Of a DNA stretch of 64,000 bases, positions 34,751 through 44,629 are shown piece after piece (positions within the stretch are counted from its first letter, which is position 1; each line of letters begins with the position of its first letter). This stretch comes from Marivita sp. S6314 (GTDB taxonomy: Bacteria > Pseudomonadota > Alphaproteobacteria > Rhodobacterales > Rhodobacteraceae), in assembly GCF_023015985.1 (NCBI RefSeq), contig NZ_JALKAO010000003.1:1-64000 (forward strand). Reading direction: 5' to 3'. Under the pieces are notes generated by a model. It made no database searches. It was given only the letters and a program-made list of their open reading frames with translations, and was not told where the DNA came from. The position numbers and the translations under genes were made by a program.

Positions 34751-36001
34751 TTAATCCAATGCGGGCGCAGGGCGCAATGTGCCGGTGCACTCTCCAAACC
34801 CGATGCGATAGCCGTCGCCATTGGCCGCGCCCCGCAGGGTCAGGGTGTCGCCGTCTTCAAGGAACGTCCGGGTCTCGCCGGTGTCCAGCGTCAGCGGTTC
34901 TTTCCCGCCCCAGCTGAGTTCCAGGAGGCTGCCCCGGTTTTCCTTTTCCGGGCCGGAGATCGTGCCGGAGCCCAGAAGATCACCGACGCGCATCGGGCAG
35001 CCGCTGGTGGTGTGGTGGGTCAGTTGCTGGGCTGCCGAATAGTACATCACGTTGTAATTCGTGCGCGACAGGATCGTCTCGCTTTTGCCTTCCGGGGCGA
35101 GGCCCACTTCGAGGTCGATGTCGTAAAGCATCGGACCCGGCTCTGCGAGGTAGGGCAACAGCTCCTTCTCACGCGGCGGGGTGGAGGCACGGAAGGGCTC
35201 AAGGGCCGCTTTGGTCACGATCCACGGGCTGATGGTGGTTGCCGTCGCCTTGGCTTGGAACGGGCCGAGCGGCTGGTATTCCCACGCCTGAATGTCGCGC
35301 GCGGACCAGTCGTTCAGCAGGACGTAGCCGAAGATCATGTCGTCGGCCTCTTGCACGGACACGCGACCCTTGGACGGTTTGCCGACAATGGCACCCATTT
35401 CCAGTTCCAGATCGAAGCGCTTGGAGGCGGCGAAGACCGGCATGTCCATATCCGGTGCTTTCAGCTGGCCATTGGGACGCGTCACATCTGTGCCGCTGAC
35501 CACAACCGAAGACGCGCGACCGTTGTAGCCGATGGGGATATGCAGCCAGTTCGGCGGTAGGGCATTCGCTGGATCGCGGAAAAGCGAACCCACGTTAAAC
35601 GCGTGATGGCGGCCTGCATAGAAATCGGTGAATTCGGTCACGGTGAAGGGCATCTCAAGCGTGGCATCAGCCATCGCAACCAGATGTGCTTCGAGATCGG
35701 ATCGATGCGATGCACCTTCAGACAGCGCCTTTGTCAGGTGCTCGCGAAAGCTGGCCCAGACATCCGCGCCAAGCGCCATGAAGTCGTTCCATGTGCCCCG
35801 GGCAAAGACGCCGCTTTCGGGCAGGTCCAGCAGACCGGCCTGCTCAAGCGCTGTCACGTCAAGGATGCGATCGCCAATCGCGACACCCGCATGCAGGTCG
35901 CCGCCGCCGATGCGGAACGCCCCGTAGGGCAGGTTGTTGAGTGGAAAGTCGGTATCGGCCGAATTGGCGCTTTCGACCCAAGAGCGGAGAAGCTTTGTCA
36001 T
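34751..36001 (-). CDS. fahA: fumarylacetoacetase
   Basis: A 416-residue FAH-family hydrolase performing the last step of tyrosine/phenylalanine degradation: fumarylacetoacetate to fumarate and acetoacetate. Signatures: FTDFYAGRHHAFNVGSLFRD, PNWLHIPIGYNGRASSVVVS, DLELEMGAIVGKPSKG (metal-binding acidic residues), FGYVLLNDWSARDIQAWEY and GSGTISGPEKENRGSLLELS. Start MTKLLRSW follows AAGGAACCCCC (10-bp gap to maiA). Product acetoacetate may go to the CoA-transferase at 38834. Confidence 0.96.
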   Translation of the reverse strand: MTKLLRSWVESANSADTDFPLNNLPYGAFRIGGGDLHAGVAIGDRILDVTALEQAGLLDLPESGVFARGTWNDFMALGADVWASFREHLTKALSEGASHRSDLEAHLVAMADATLEMPFTVTEFTDFYAGRHHAFNVGSLFRDPANALPPNWLHIPIGYNGRASSVVVSGTDVTRPNGQLKAPDMDMPVFAASKRFDLELEMGAIVGKPSKGRVSVQEADDMIFGYVLLNDWSARDIQAWEYQPLGPFQAKATATTISPWIVTKAALEPFRASTPPREKELLPYLAEPGPMLYDIDLEVGLAPEGKSETILSRTNYNVMYYSAAQQLTHHTTSGCPMRVGDLLGSGTISGPEKENRGSLLELSWGGKEPLTLDTGETRTFLEDGDTLTLRGAANGDGYRIGFGECTGTLRPAPALD

Positions 36002-36011
36002 GGGGGTTCCT

Positions 36012-36647
36012 TCAAGTGGCGTCTGGCTGGTTTTCGGGGCGCGCGGCGTCAAAGGCCGGCAGTTTCAGGGCCTGTTCTTCGATCTGAAGCAGGCGGGCAA
36101 AGGGCGTCATGTCAACGCCCCAGCGATGTGCGTTATAAAGCTGCGCAACAAGGCAGATGTCACACAGCAGCGGTGCGTCCGTGAAGCTATAGGTCGGACC
36201 ATCCGGCAGCAGTGCCTGATACGCCTGCAAGCCCTCGCTCATCCAATGGCGCATCCATGCAATACCATCGTCGTCCGACAAACCATGTTCGGACTTCAGC
36301 CGCATGACGACTTTGAGGTTGTTCACCGGATGAACGTCGAGCGCCATGATCTGTGCCGCAGCTTGTACCTTGGCTCGCAACAGCGGATCGTCCGGCAAGA
36401 GCGCAGGATCTGGCGCGATGTGATCCAGATAGTCGAGGATCGCCAGCGATTGCGTTAGCACGGTGCCGTCTTCCAGCACCAACGCAGGCACACCTTTGCT
36501 TGGATTCTTGGCGACATAGTCCGGCGCGCGCTGCGCCCCGGCAACAAGGTCTACCGGGACCGTCTTGTAAGACAGCCCCTTGAGGTTCAGCGCCACACGC
36601 ACCCGGTAGGACGTGGTGGACCGCCAGTAAGAATAGAGCGTCAGCAT
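36012..36647 (-). CDS. maiA: maleylacetoacetate isomerase
   Basis: A 211-residue zeta-class glutathione transferase isomerising maleylacetoacetate to fumarylacetoacetate. Signature active site YSYWRSTTSYRVRVALNLKG at the N-terminus (SSCxWRVR region of the class; here STTSYRVR lacks the Cys), NPSKGVPALVLEDG for GSH binding, and DVHPVNNLKV. The frame stays open far upstream of this ATG, across hmgA, but the conserved N-terminus fixes the start. 5 bp after hmgA. Confidence 0.95.
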   Translation of the reverse strand: MLTLYSYWRSTTSYRVRVALNLKGLSYKTVPVDLVAGAQRAPDYVAKNPSKGVPALVLEDGTVLTQSLAILDYLDHIAPDPALLPDDPLLRAKVQAAAQIMALDVHPVNNLKVVMRLKSEHGLSDDDGIAWMRHWMSEGLQAYQALLPDGPTYSFTDAPLLCDICLVAQLYNAHRWGVDMTPFARLLQIEEQALKLPAFDAARPENQPDAT

Positions 36648-36652
36648 CCGGT

Positions 36653-38002
36653 TCACTTCTTGCCTGGCGTGCCGTCGAATTTCTTCTCCATATCCGCCCA
36701 GCAGTCGATGTAATCGTCCTGAAGCGGGGCTTCCTTGCCTGCGAACTGGGTCAGTTGTTGCGGGAAGCGTGTCTCGAACATAAAGGACATGGTGTTGTCG
36801 AGCTTGTCTGGGCCAAGGTTTGCGTTCGACGCCTTCTCGAACGCCTCGCGGTCGGGCCCGTGGGGCAGCATCATGTTGTGCAGACTGATCCCGCCGGGGA
36901 TAAAGCCCTGCGGCTTGGCATCGTATTCGCCGTAAATGTTGCCCATGAGTTCGGACATGATGTTCTTGTGATACCATGGCGGGCGGAACGTATCTTCCAT
37001 CACCATCCAGCGCTCGCGGAACAGCACGAAGTCGATATTCGCGGTGCCGGGCTGGCCGGACGGCGCGGTCAGAACGGTGAAGATCGAGGGGTCGGGGTGA
37101 TCGAACAGAATCGCGCCGACCGGGCAGTAGTTGCGCAGATCGTATTTGTAAGGCGCGTAATTGCCGTGCCATGCCACCACGTCCAGCGGGCTTTGACCGA
37201 TCTTGGTTTCATGGAATTGTCCGCACCATTTCACGGTCAGGGTCGAAGGGACCTCGCGGTCTTCATAGGCCGCCACCGGGGCTTTGAAATCACGCGGGTT
37301 GGCCATGCAGTTGGCACCGATCGGACCGCGGCCGGGCAGTTCGAATTTCTGGCCGTAGTTTTCGCACACAAAGCCGCGCGCTGGGCCATCCAGCAATTCG
37401 ACCCGGTAGACGAGGCCGCGGGGAAGGATCGCGATTTCCTTCGGCTCCAGGTCGATGATGCCCAGTTCAGTGGCAAAGCGCAGGCGGCCTTCCTGCGGAA
37501 CCACAAGCATCTCGCTGTCGGCTGAGAAGAAGTACTCGTCCTGCATGGACTCGGTCACCAAATAGACGTGGCTCGCCATACCCACCTGTGTGTTGACGTC
37601 GCCTGCTGTGGTCATGGTGCGCATGCCGGTCAGCCAGGTCAGCCCTTCATCGGTATGCGGGATCGGGTCCCAGCGGTACTGGCCGAGGCTGGTCACATCC
37701 GGGTGGATATCCGGCGCAGAGCGGAAATGTGGCAGGTCGATCTTTTTGTAGCGGTGCGAGTGCTTGACCGACGGGCGGATGCGATAGCACCAAGTGCGTT
37801 CGGGGCGCACGTCGGTGAACGCGGTGCCGGACAACTGTTCGCCGTAAAGGCCGTAGTTGCATTTCTGCGGGCTGTTCATGCCTTGTGGCAAAGCACCGGG
37901 AAGGGCTTCGGTTTCGAAATCATTGCCAAAACCGGGCATATAGCCGGGCGTGGTCGTGCTGCCGTCGGCCTGAATCAATGGGCTGATATCAACGTCTTTC
38001 AT
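36653..38002 (-). CDS. hmgA: homogentisate 1,2-dioxygenase
   Basis: A 449-residue non-heme iron dioxygenase opening homogentisate to maleylacetoacetate. Signatures: [44 protein letters not shown], and the iron-site region [20 protein letters not shown], with [18 protein letters not shown] near the end. First gene of hmgA-maiA-fahA. The start MKDVDISP was chosen at the conserved N-terminus. The upstream region holds repeated MarR-type operators. Confidence 0.97.
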   Translation of the reverse strand: MKDVDISPLIQADGSTTTPGYMPGFGNDFETEALPGALPQGMNSPQKCNYGLYGEQLSGTAFTDVRPERTWCYRIRPSVKHSHRYKKIDLPHFRSAPDIHPDVTSLGQYRWDPIPHTDEGLTWLTGMRTMTTAGDVNTQVGMASHVYLVTESMQDEYFFSADSEMLVVPQEGRLRFATELGIIDLEPKEIAILPRGLVYRVELLDGPARGFVCENYGQKFELPGRGPIGANCMANPRDFKAPVAAYEDREVPSTLTVKWCGQFHETKIGQSPLDVVAWHGNYAPYKYDLRNYCPVGAILFDHPDPSIFTVLTAPSGQPGTANIDFVLFRERWMVMEDTFRPPWYHKNIMSELMGNIYGEYDAKPQGFIPGGISLHNMMLPHGPDREAFEKASNANLGPDKLDNTMSFMFETRFPQQLTQFAGKEAPLQDDYIDCWADMEKKFDGTPGKK

Positions 38003-38087
38003 CTGTGTTCCCTTCCTTCGATGCTGTCGGTGTCCAGCCACCAGCGCCAGGTTTTGGCAGGTGGCGGCAAGTCAGTCAGAAAATTCG

Positions 38088-38149
38088 TTTCACTTGCAAC
38101 GATTATCAGTTCGTGCAATGCTGAGTCAAGGTCATTTCACTTGCAACGA
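38088..38149. promoter_or_regulatory. direct-repeat operator pair TTTCACTTGCAACGA (hmgA/MarR)
   Basis: Two identical 15-bp copies at 38088-38102 and 38135-38149 (47 bp start to start) lie in the 167-bp divergent region. Each contains TTGCAA and is a near palindrome (the second extends to TTTC...GAAA). Most likely binding sites for the MarR protein encoded immediately to the right. Confidence 0.7.
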
Positions 38150-38169
38150 AATATCAGAGGCCCAGACAC

Positions 38170-38679
38170 ATGGCACCAGGCGACTTCAAACTGTCCGATT
38201 TTCTGCCTTACAAACTGTCGGTTTTGTCGTCACGCATCACCAAGATGTTCTCGAAAGTCTACGGTGAAAAATATGGTCTATCGACGCCGGAATGGCGGGT
38301 TCTGGTCCATGTCGCGCGCCGGGAAAAGATGTCGGTCCGTGAAATCCACGACAGTGTTTATCTTGAAAAACCTGCCGTCAGCCGGGCGGTTGCCAAACTC
38401 GAAAAAGCGGGGCTTTTGGCAAAGTCCGTTTGCGACCTGGATCATCGCCTTGTCGAAATTGAAATCACCGATGCGGGACTCACCGTCTTCCACGGGATCG
38501 TTCCAGAAGCCTTGTCATTTGAAGACGCTCTTTTGAGCGCGTTTTCAGATGCGGAGCGGGACCAATTGAACACTCTGATGGAGCGTTTGCATGATGTCTT
38601 GGACACGCACCCCACCGCACCCCGCCGTCCGCAAATGGACCGTGACGTCTCAAAAACAGTGTCTGATGGCGTAGGCTAA
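38170..38679 (+). CDS. hmgR: MarR family regulator (HmgR-like)
   Basis: A 169-residue winged-helix regulator: helix-rich N-terminus (YKLSVLSSRITKMFSKVYGE), EWRVLVHVARREKMSVREIH, recognition helix KPAVSRAVAKLEKAGLL, and the wing CDLDHRLVEIEITDAG. It is divergent from hmgA with shared repeated operators, so it likely represses the homogentisate operon and itself. The ligand is probably homogentisate or an analogue, by analogy. 154 bp before the CoA-transferase on the same strand. Confidence 0.85.
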   Translation: MAPGDFKLSDFLPYKLSVLSSRITKMFSKVYGEKYGLSTPEWRVLVHVARREKMSVREIHDSVYLEKPAVSRAVAKLEKAGLLAKSVCDLDHRLVEIEITDAGLTVFHGIVPEALSFEDALLSAFSDAERDQLNTLMERLHDVLDTHPTAPRRPQMDRDVSKTVSDGVG

Positions 38680-38833
38680 CCGAAGCGTGACGCGCGATTG
38701 GCGCTCGAATCAAGAGACAGCCCGAGGAACAGAACATGACGGATCCGATCTGCAAAACAGCCGCAATACGCGGCCAAATGTCCAGCAATAGAGTTCGGCT
38801 GGCTCTTACGATCCGTGATGGGTGGACAGCGTC

Positions 38834-40768
38834 ATGAAGGCGAGCAAGGTCGTTTCCCCGTCTGAAGCTGTCGCCCTGATCAAGGATGGCGATACGATTA
38901 CAACATCCGGTTTCGTCGGCATTGGCGTGCCGGACGAGCTTTTGGCGGCGATCGAGGCACGGTTTGTCGAAACGGGTCATCCCCGAGATCTGTCGCTGGT
39001 CTTTGCAGCGGGGCAGGGCGACGGCAAGGAGCGCGGCCTGAACAGGCTGGGTCACGAGGGCCTGCTGCGGCGCGTCGTCGGCGGGCATTGGGGGCTGATC
39101 CCCAAGGTCGCGAAACTGGCCACCGAAGGCAAGATCGAGGGCTGGAACCTGCCGCAGGGCGTGATCAGCCAGCTGTATCGCGATATCGCGGCGGGCAAGC
39201 CGGGGATGCTGTCCAAGGTCGGTCTGGAAACCTTTGTCGATCCCCGAAACGGGGGTGGCGCGATCAATGCGATATCGACCGAGCCGCAGGTCGAGTTGAT
39301 GGAAATGGGCGGTGAGGAGATCCTGTTCTACCCGTCTCAGAAACTGACCGTTGCTCTACTGCGCGGGACCACCGCAGATGAGGCGGGCAATGTCACAATG
39401 GAGCGTGAAGCGCTCACGATTGACAACCTTGCGCAAGCGATGGCCGTGCACAATGCGGGCGGCGTGGTAATTGTACAGGTCGAACGGGTGGCGCGTGCGG
39501 GGTCGCTGCCTGCGCGCGAGGTGCACATCCCGGGCATTCTAGTCGACGCCGTCGTGGTCGCGAAACCGGAAAACCATCTGCAAACCTACAGCACGGCATT
39601 CAGTCAGGCCTTTACCAACCGGATCAAGCCACCTTTGGGTGAAATGCCGGTGATGCCGCTGGCCGCGCGCAAGGTGATCGCGCGGCGTTGTGCGTTTGAG
39701 CTGCCCGTCAATGGCGTCGTCAACCTTGGCATTGGGATGCCCGAAGGCGTCGCATCGGTCGCGGCCGAAGAGGGGCTGCTGGAGCATCTGACGCTGACCG
39801 CTGAACCGGGTGTCATTGGCGGACAACCAGCCTCGGGGCTCGATTTCGGTGCGGCGGTCAACACCGATGCCGTGATCCCGCAAAACAACCAGTTTGATTT
39901 CTATGATGGCGGCGGTCTTGATCTGGCTTGCCTCGGACTTGCCCAAGCGGATGCAGCAGGCAACGTGAATGTTTCCCGGTTCGGGCCGCGTCTTGCCGGG
40001 GCGGGCGGGTTTATCAACATCAGTCAAAACGCCCGCGCCGTGGTGTTTGCGGGCACGTTCACCGCCCAAGGTCTGGATGTGCAGATCGCCGACGGCGAAG
40101 TACACATCCGCCAAGAGGGCAGGGCGCGGAAATTCCTTGACCATGTCGAGCAAATTTCCTTTTCCGGCGCGCGCGCGGCGCGTTTGGGTCAGCCGGTGCT
40201 TTATGTCACCGAACGCTGCGTGTTCGAATTGACCTCCGGTGGTCTCAAACTGATCGAAATCGCCCCAGGCATTGATCTTGAGCGCGATATTCTGCGGCTT
40301 ATGGATGTGGCCCCGATTATGGACGATGTGCAGGTGATGGACCCGCGCATATTCCGCGAGGAAGAGATGGACCTGCGCACCGATCTATTGCACCTCGATC
40401 TGCCGGATCGTGTGGCGATCGACAGCAAGCTTGGTCAGTTGTTCCTGAATTTCGAAAAGATGCGCATCCGCACACAAGACGAAATCGATCTTGTGCGCGA
40501 TGCTGTCACACGGACCTGTGAAGCCCATGGGGAACCGGTGGATGTTATCGTGAACTATGACGGGTTTCGGATCGACGAAGCACTTGAGAGCAATTGGGCC
40601 GACATGGTGAGCGACTTGACGGACCGCTACTATGCGCAGGTTTCGCGCTATTCGGGGTCCGCCTTTATGCGTATGAAGCTGGGCGAGGTCTTCCCCGACG
40701 CGCGCACCCATATCTTTGAAACAGGGGCTCAGGCGCAGGCCTTTCTCGGGGCTGAAAAAGTGTCGTGA
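38834..40768 (+). CDS. fused acyl-CoA:acetate/3-ketoacid CoA-transferase with C-terminal extension
   Basis: A 644-residue single-chain class I CoA-transferase, with subunits A and B fused as in YdiF. The A half starts VVSPSEAVALIKDGDTITTS GFVGIGVPDEL (shown in two parts). The B half has NLGIGMPEGVASVAAEEG and catalytic Glu324 in AEPGVIGGQPASG. Residues beyond ~530 form an extra ~110-residue segment (FLNFEKMRIRTQDEIDLVRD, VDVIVNYDGFRIDEALE) not needed for catalysis in YdiF. It moves CoA between acids such as acetoacetate and acetate. The location beside hmgA-maiA-fahA suggests activation of acetoacetate. The ATG at 38834 is preferred over a GTG four codons earlier. Confidence 0.88.
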   Translation: MKASKVVSPSEAVALIKDGDTITTSGFVGIGVPDELLAAIEARFVETGHPRDLSLVFAAGQGDGKERGLNRLGHEGLLRRVVGGHWGLIPKVAKLATEGKIEGWNLPQGVISQLYRDIAAGKPGMLSKVGLETFVDPRNGGGAINAISTEPQVELMEMGGEEILFYPSQKLTVALLRGTTADEAGNVTMEREALTIDNLAQAMAVHNAGGVVIVQVERVARAGSLPAREVHIPGILVDAVVVAKPENHLQTYSTAFSQAFTNRIKPPLGEMPVMPLAARKVIARRCAFELPVNGVVNLGIGMPEGVASVAAEEGLLEHLTLTAEPGVIGGQPASGLDFGAAVNTDAVIPQNNQFDFYDGGGLDLACLGLAQADAAGNVNVSRFGPRLAGAGGFINISQNARAVVFAGTFTAQGLDVQIADGEVHIRQEGRARKFLDHVEQISFSGARAARLGQPVLYVTERCVFELTSGGLKLIEIAPGIDLERDILRLMDVAPIMDDVQVMDPRIFREEEMDLRTDLLHLDLPDRVAIDSKLGQLFLNFEKMRIRTQDEIDLVRDAVTRTCEAHGEPVDVIVNYDGFRIDEALESNWADMVSDLTDRYYAQVSRYSGSAFMRMKLGEVFPDARTHIFETGAQAQAFLGAEKVS

Positions 40769-40803
40769 AGATGCCGTGACGGCCTACGGTAGCGCCGGAA
40801 CAC

Positions 40804-41589
40804 TCAGACCACGTGCGATGAGAATTGAACACCGATTGCGTGTGCCGTCGCGGTCAGCCGTCCCAGATGCGTTTGCGCGACTTCCTCGACGCTGCGCGTC
40901 TCGGCCAGCCAAACCAAACTCACCGCCCCCACAACCTGATCTTCCGCGCGAATGGCAACGCCAATCGCACTTGGGATGCCGCCGTAATCCACTGCACGCC
41001 CCCAATATCCGGGTTCCCGACTGGCAAACCCCCGCGTTCGGATTTCCTTGAGCTTGGTCGGGAGTTCCAGAGCAGCGGCGCGATCCTTGCCTTTCATATG
41101 GGCGGTCAGTGTGTCCGAATGCTCGACCATTTGATCGGGCCTCAAGGCCGACAGAAAAGCACCGCCCAATGCAGAGCGGAACGGGGAGGGGCGGTAGCCG
41201 ATACAGTCGGGGAAAATTCCATGGACATCGAACCGCCGGGTGGTATCGACGATCTCGACCCGTCCATTGCCAACGGACGCCGCCAGATCGACGCCAAGCC
41301 CGGTTGCGGCGGATAATTCCATGATATGTCCACTGCCCGCTTCGACCAGCGTATCAATCGAATCGGCGGCTTCGCTCAGACGCGGAAACCGGGATCCAAT
41401 CCGGTATCGTCCGTCACTTCGGCTTTGAATAAGCCATCTTTGCCCAACCAGAGTCGCGCAGATTCTCAGGATCGTCGGCTTTGGCAGCCCTGTCTGATCC
41501 GCCAAAAAAGCCAATGAACACACGCCACTACCCGAAACGACTTCGAGTATCTTCATGCTGCGTTCGACAGAGCGATTTAGTTTCGTCAT
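40804..41589 (-). CDS. IclR family regulator
   Basis: A 261-residue regulator with an N-terminal winged HTH (SVERSMKILEVVSGSGVCSL, FLADQTGLPKPTILRICATL) and a C-terminal IclR effector domain (GLGVDLAASVGNGRVEIVDT, RSALGGAFLSALRPDQ, REPGYWGRAVDYGGIPSAIG). Start MTKLNRS follows AGGTGG. Divergent from the TAXI transporter-sulfatase-SulP unit, which it probably controls. The 121-bp region between them shows no clear palindrome. Confidence 0.9.
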   Translation of the reverse strand: MTKLNRSVERSMKILEVVSGSGVCSLAFLADQTGLPKPTILRICATLVGQRWLIQSRSDGRYRIGSRFPRLSEAADSIDTLVEAGSGHIMELSAATGLGVDLAASVGNGRVEIVDTTRRFDVHGIFPDCIGYRPSPFRSALGGAFLSALRPDQMVEHSDTLTAHMKGKDRAAALELPTKLKEIRTRGFASREPGYWGRAVDYGGIPSAIGVAIRAEDQVVGAVSLVWLAETRSVEEVAQTHLGRLTATAHAIGVQFSSHVV

Positions 41590-41710
41590 GCGTTCCACCT
41601 AGTGAAACGTACAATCGACCAAACATGCATTTCTGTCTAGCTTTTGATGAAACCGCGCAGAAACCGGGCCGAGACATGCCCGTTTTCGCGGGATGATGAG
41701 GAGGGGACCA

Positions 41711-43570
41711 ATGCAAAACGTGCTGTCGAAATCCGTGAGCGGGCTGAACTCGGCTTTGTGCGCGTTGGTCATCGTCGTCGTCTTCTACGTTTCGGTCTTT
41801 GGTGTCTTTAGTGAATCGTACCTTCGGGTTGGAATGTTGCTGGTCGGTGGCCTGCTGATCCTGCTGGCCCAGATCGAAGGCAGCCAAAGCTCCCTTGGAA
41901 AGGTCTTTGCGCTCGTTACAGCGGCGTTCCTGAGTGTTGCGGTCTACCAGTATTTCCGCGCGGCTGCCGAGATTGAGACAGGCCTCTATTTCCTGACCTC
42001 TACCGACATCTGGCTTGGTACGCTGGGACTAATCGCGGTGATCGAACTGACGCGCCGGTCCGTCGGCATGGTCATGGCCTGCGTCGCGGCATTTGTTCTG
42101 ATCTATGGCGCGTTCGGGCAGTATGCCCCCGGTTTCATGCGCCATGCCGGGATGACGTCCGAGGAACTGATCCAGGTTCTTTGGTATTCCTTTGACGGCG
42201 TTTTCGGGCGTCCGATGGCGACGGTTGTTTCGACCATCCTCATCTTTATCATCTTCGGTGCGATCCTTGAGTTTCTGACCATCGATAAGGTTCTGGTGAA
42301 ACTGGCGCTGGCTGCCACCGGTCGCGTCCGGTCCGGCCCCGCCGCCGCCGCAACGATTGCGAGCGGATTGTTCGGGACGATCTCGGGCAGTGCCGTGGCA
42401 AATGTCGTCGGCACCGGGGTCATCACCATTCCGCTGATCAAGAAACGCGGTTTCAAGGCGCATTTCGCTGGCGCGGTCGAGGCTGCGGCCTCAAGCGGTG
42501 GGCAGATCACACCGCCGATCATGGGCGCGGTCGCCTTTATCATGGCCGACGTCACGGGCGAGCCGTACCTGACGATCTGTGTTGCCGCCGCTGTGCCCGC
42601 GATCCTCTATTACGCGGGCCTGTTCATGGCGACCTCCAGCGCGGCGCGCGACATGGATCTGGATGTGTCCGAACAGCCCAAGTTGAATTTTGCCTGGCGC
42701 GAAGTGGCGCAGATCATTGTCTTCATGCTGTCGCTGACCGCGATTGTTGTGGCCATGGTGGGCGGATCGTCCCCTGCATATGCCGGGTTCATCGGCGTTG
42801 CCTTCGCGATTGTGTTCGGCTTCGCCCTGAAGCCGGGTCTTCTGACAGACCGTGCATCGTGGATGAAGTTCATTCGCTCAGCAGGCATGATCTCTGCACA
42901 ACTCGTGGTCATCGTGGGCGCAGTCGGCATCATCATCGGTATCCTGAACCTCACCGGTGTGGGACTGCGGTTTGCCTCTCTTGTGGGCAGCTACGCAGAC
43001 GGGCAACTGGCCGTATCGCTGCTGCTCATGGCGTTGGCCTGCCTGTTGCTGGGTATGGGGATGCCAACCGTTCCTGCCTATCTGATCATCGTGCTGGTCA
43101 TGGGCCCCGCGCTGCAACAGCTTGGCGTGCCGATCATCCATACGCACATGTTTGTGCTCTACTTTGGCGTGCTGTCCGCTGTGACCCCGCCCGTTGCCCT
43201 TGCGGCCTTTGCCGCCGCGCCCATTGCCGGGGCAGGGGCCATGCGCACCGCCGTGGAGGCCTCCCGGCTGGCTTTGCCCGGTTTCGTGATCCCCTTCGCG
43301 TTCATCTACCAACCCGCGATGTTGCTGGGCACCGGATACCCGCTGGCGGAATCCGCACAGTCGATCCTGTTCGTGACCCTCGCCGTGCTGCACATCTCGC
43401 GCGCGTGCTACCCGGCAAAAGGCAAGGCACGCTACGCGCCGATTGGCGTGGCGCTGGCCTTTGCGCTGCTGTTTATGGGGCCGCTTGTGGCATGGGGCGC
43501 AGTTGCTGCCACCATCGCGATGTGGTCCGTCGTCAAATTCGGAAACTTCATGACACCCGAGAATTCTTAA
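41711..43570 (+). CDS. TAXI-type TRAP transporter fused permease (4TM/12TM)
   Basis: A 619-residue fused DctQ-DctM permease with about 17-18 hydrophobic segments. The N-terminal ~180 residues form the small-permease part. The rest carries DctM-like motifs (TIASGLFGTISGSAVANVVG, AAASSGGQITPPIMGAVAF, LLLGMGMPTVPAYLIIVLVM, VTPPVALAAFAAAPIAGAGA). It partners the TAXI binding protein 19 bp downstream. Start MQNVLSK follows GAGGGGA. Substrate unknown; context is a sulfatase and SulP. Confidence 0.94.
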   Translation: MQNVLSKSVSGLNSALCALVIVVVFYVSVFGVFSESYLRVGMLLVGGLLILLAQIEGSQSSLGKVFALVTAAFLSVAVYQYFRAAAEIETGLYFLTSTDIWLGTLGLIAVIELTRRSVGMVMACVAAFVLIYGAFGQYAPGFMRHAGMTSEELIQVLWYSFDGVFGRPMATVVSTILIFIIFGAILEFLTIDKVLVKLALAATGRVRSGPAAAATIASGLFGTISGSAVANVVGTGVITIPLIKKRGFKAHFAGAVEAAASSGGQITPPIMGAVAFIMADVTGEPYLTICVAAAVPAILYYAGLFMATSSAARDMDLDVSEQPKLNFAWREVAQIIVFMLSLTAIVVAMVGGSSPAYAGFIGVAFAIVFGFALKPGLLTDRASWMKFIRSAGMISAQLVVIVGAVGIIIGILNLTGVGLRFASLVGSYADGQLAVSLLLMALACLLLGMGMPTVPAYLIIVLVMGPALQQLGVPIIHTHMFVLYFGVLSAVTPPVALAAFAAAPIAGAGAMRTAVEASRLALPGFVIPFAFIYQPAMLLGTGYPLAESAQSILFVTLAVLHISRACYPAKGKARYAPIGVALAFALLFMGPLVAWGAVAATIAMWSVVKFGNFMTPENS

Positions 43571-43589
43571 TCCAGAGGAGGAACACCCT

Positions 43590-44615
43590 ATGACAACTTT
43601 GACCCGTCGGTCCCTATTGGGAACTGCCGCAGGCGCCGCCGCCATAGCGGCATTGCCTCGCGCCGCTTTTGCCAAGGAACTCTTGCGCATGTCGACGCTT
43701 GGACCGGGCACCAGCCCCAACCTTGTGATGACCACGTTTGCGAACATCGTGAACGGCGCGTTGCCGGCTTATGAAATCCAGCTGAACGCCACAGGCGCTG
43801 CCACGCGTCACGTCCTTGAAGTGGCCATGGGCCGCAGCGATTTCTGCATGTCGTCGCCTGCCATCCACGCTCTGATGCGCAACAAGGCGGCGATGTACGC
43901 CAAGATCGACGAAGCGCCGGAACTGGTCAAGAAACTGCGCACCGTGCTGAACTTCCCGATGGGCGTTTACCACATCGCCGTGTACGGAGATTCCGGCATC
44001 ACGTCGATGGACCAGATCGCCGGTAAGCGCGTCTTCCTTGGCCCTCCTGGCGGTGCGGCCTTCGCCACTATGAACCGATTGTTCAAAGCGGTGGCAGGAC
44101 TGGAAGAAGGCAAAGACTACGAAGCGGTCAAGCTGGGTTGGGATGCTGCCGCGGCGGCGTTCCAGGATGGCAACATCGACGTCTATTGCAACCCGACCAA
44201 CGCACCAAGCCCTGCGCTGACCCAAATCGCCGTGACAAACGAGATCCGGTTCCTGGGCATTCCGGCAGACAAGCTTGAAACCGAAGCGGTCCAAAAGCTG
44301 GTGGGCCGTCCGGGCTTCAGCGCGGCTGTCCTCCCTGCGGGTGTTTATGGTGACAACCAGCTCAACGACAGCGACGCAACAACGCTGGGCGTTACTGTTG
44401 GGATCGTGGCCAACGAGAACGCGGACGAGGAAATGATCTACCAGATGACCAAAGCGTTCTACGCCGGCGTCGAAGAGGCAGGTGAAAGCGCACCTTGGCT
44501 GCGCGCCGTCACGCCCGCCGCTGCTGTGAAGGACATCAACCTCGCCCTGCATCCGGGGTCGCTGCGCGCACTGACGGAACTGGGTGTCGAGATCCCAGAC
44601 GCCGCGCAAGGCTAA
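43590..44615 (+). CDS. TAXI family TRAP substrate-binding protein
   Basis: A 341-residue periplasmic protein with a twin-arginine-like signal (TLTRRSLLGTAAGAAAIAAL, then AFA). Family features: TLGPGTSPNLVMTTFANIVN, QLNATGAATRHVLEVAMGRS, FPMGVYHIAVYGDSGITSMD, GKRVFLGPPGGAAF, and YQMTKAFYAGVEE near the C-terminus. AGGAGG precedes the ATG. A strong hairpin follows the gene. Delivers substrate to the fused permease upstream. Confidence 0.92.
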   Translation: MTTLTRRSLLGTAAGAAAIAALPRAAFAKELLRMSTLGPGTSPNLVMTTFANIVNGALPAYEIQLNATGAATRHVLEVAMGRSDFCMSSPAIHALMRNKAAMYAKIDEAPELVKKLRTVLNFPMGVYHIAVYGDSGITSMDQIAGKRVFLGPPGGAAFATMNRLFKAVAGLEEGKDYEAVKLGWDAAAAAFQDGNIDVYCNPTNAPSPALTQIAVTNEIRFLGIPADKLETEAVQKLVGRPGFSAAVLPAGVYGDNQLNDSDATTLGVTVGIVANENADEEMIYQMTKAFYAGVEEAGESAPWLRAVTPAAAVKDINLALHPGSLRALTELGVEIPDAAQG

Positions 44616-44629
44616 CACACCACCAAACG

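Noticed and set aside
36012-37172. Extended frame upstream of maiA overlapping hmgA
   Set aside because: The upstream 175 codons are an out-of-frame reading of hmgA; the conserved maiA N-terminus fixes the start at 36647.
40773-40783. GCCG-TGA-CGGC hairpin between the CoA-transferase and IclR genes
   Set aside because: Only a 4-bp stem without T-tract; expected by chance at this G+C.
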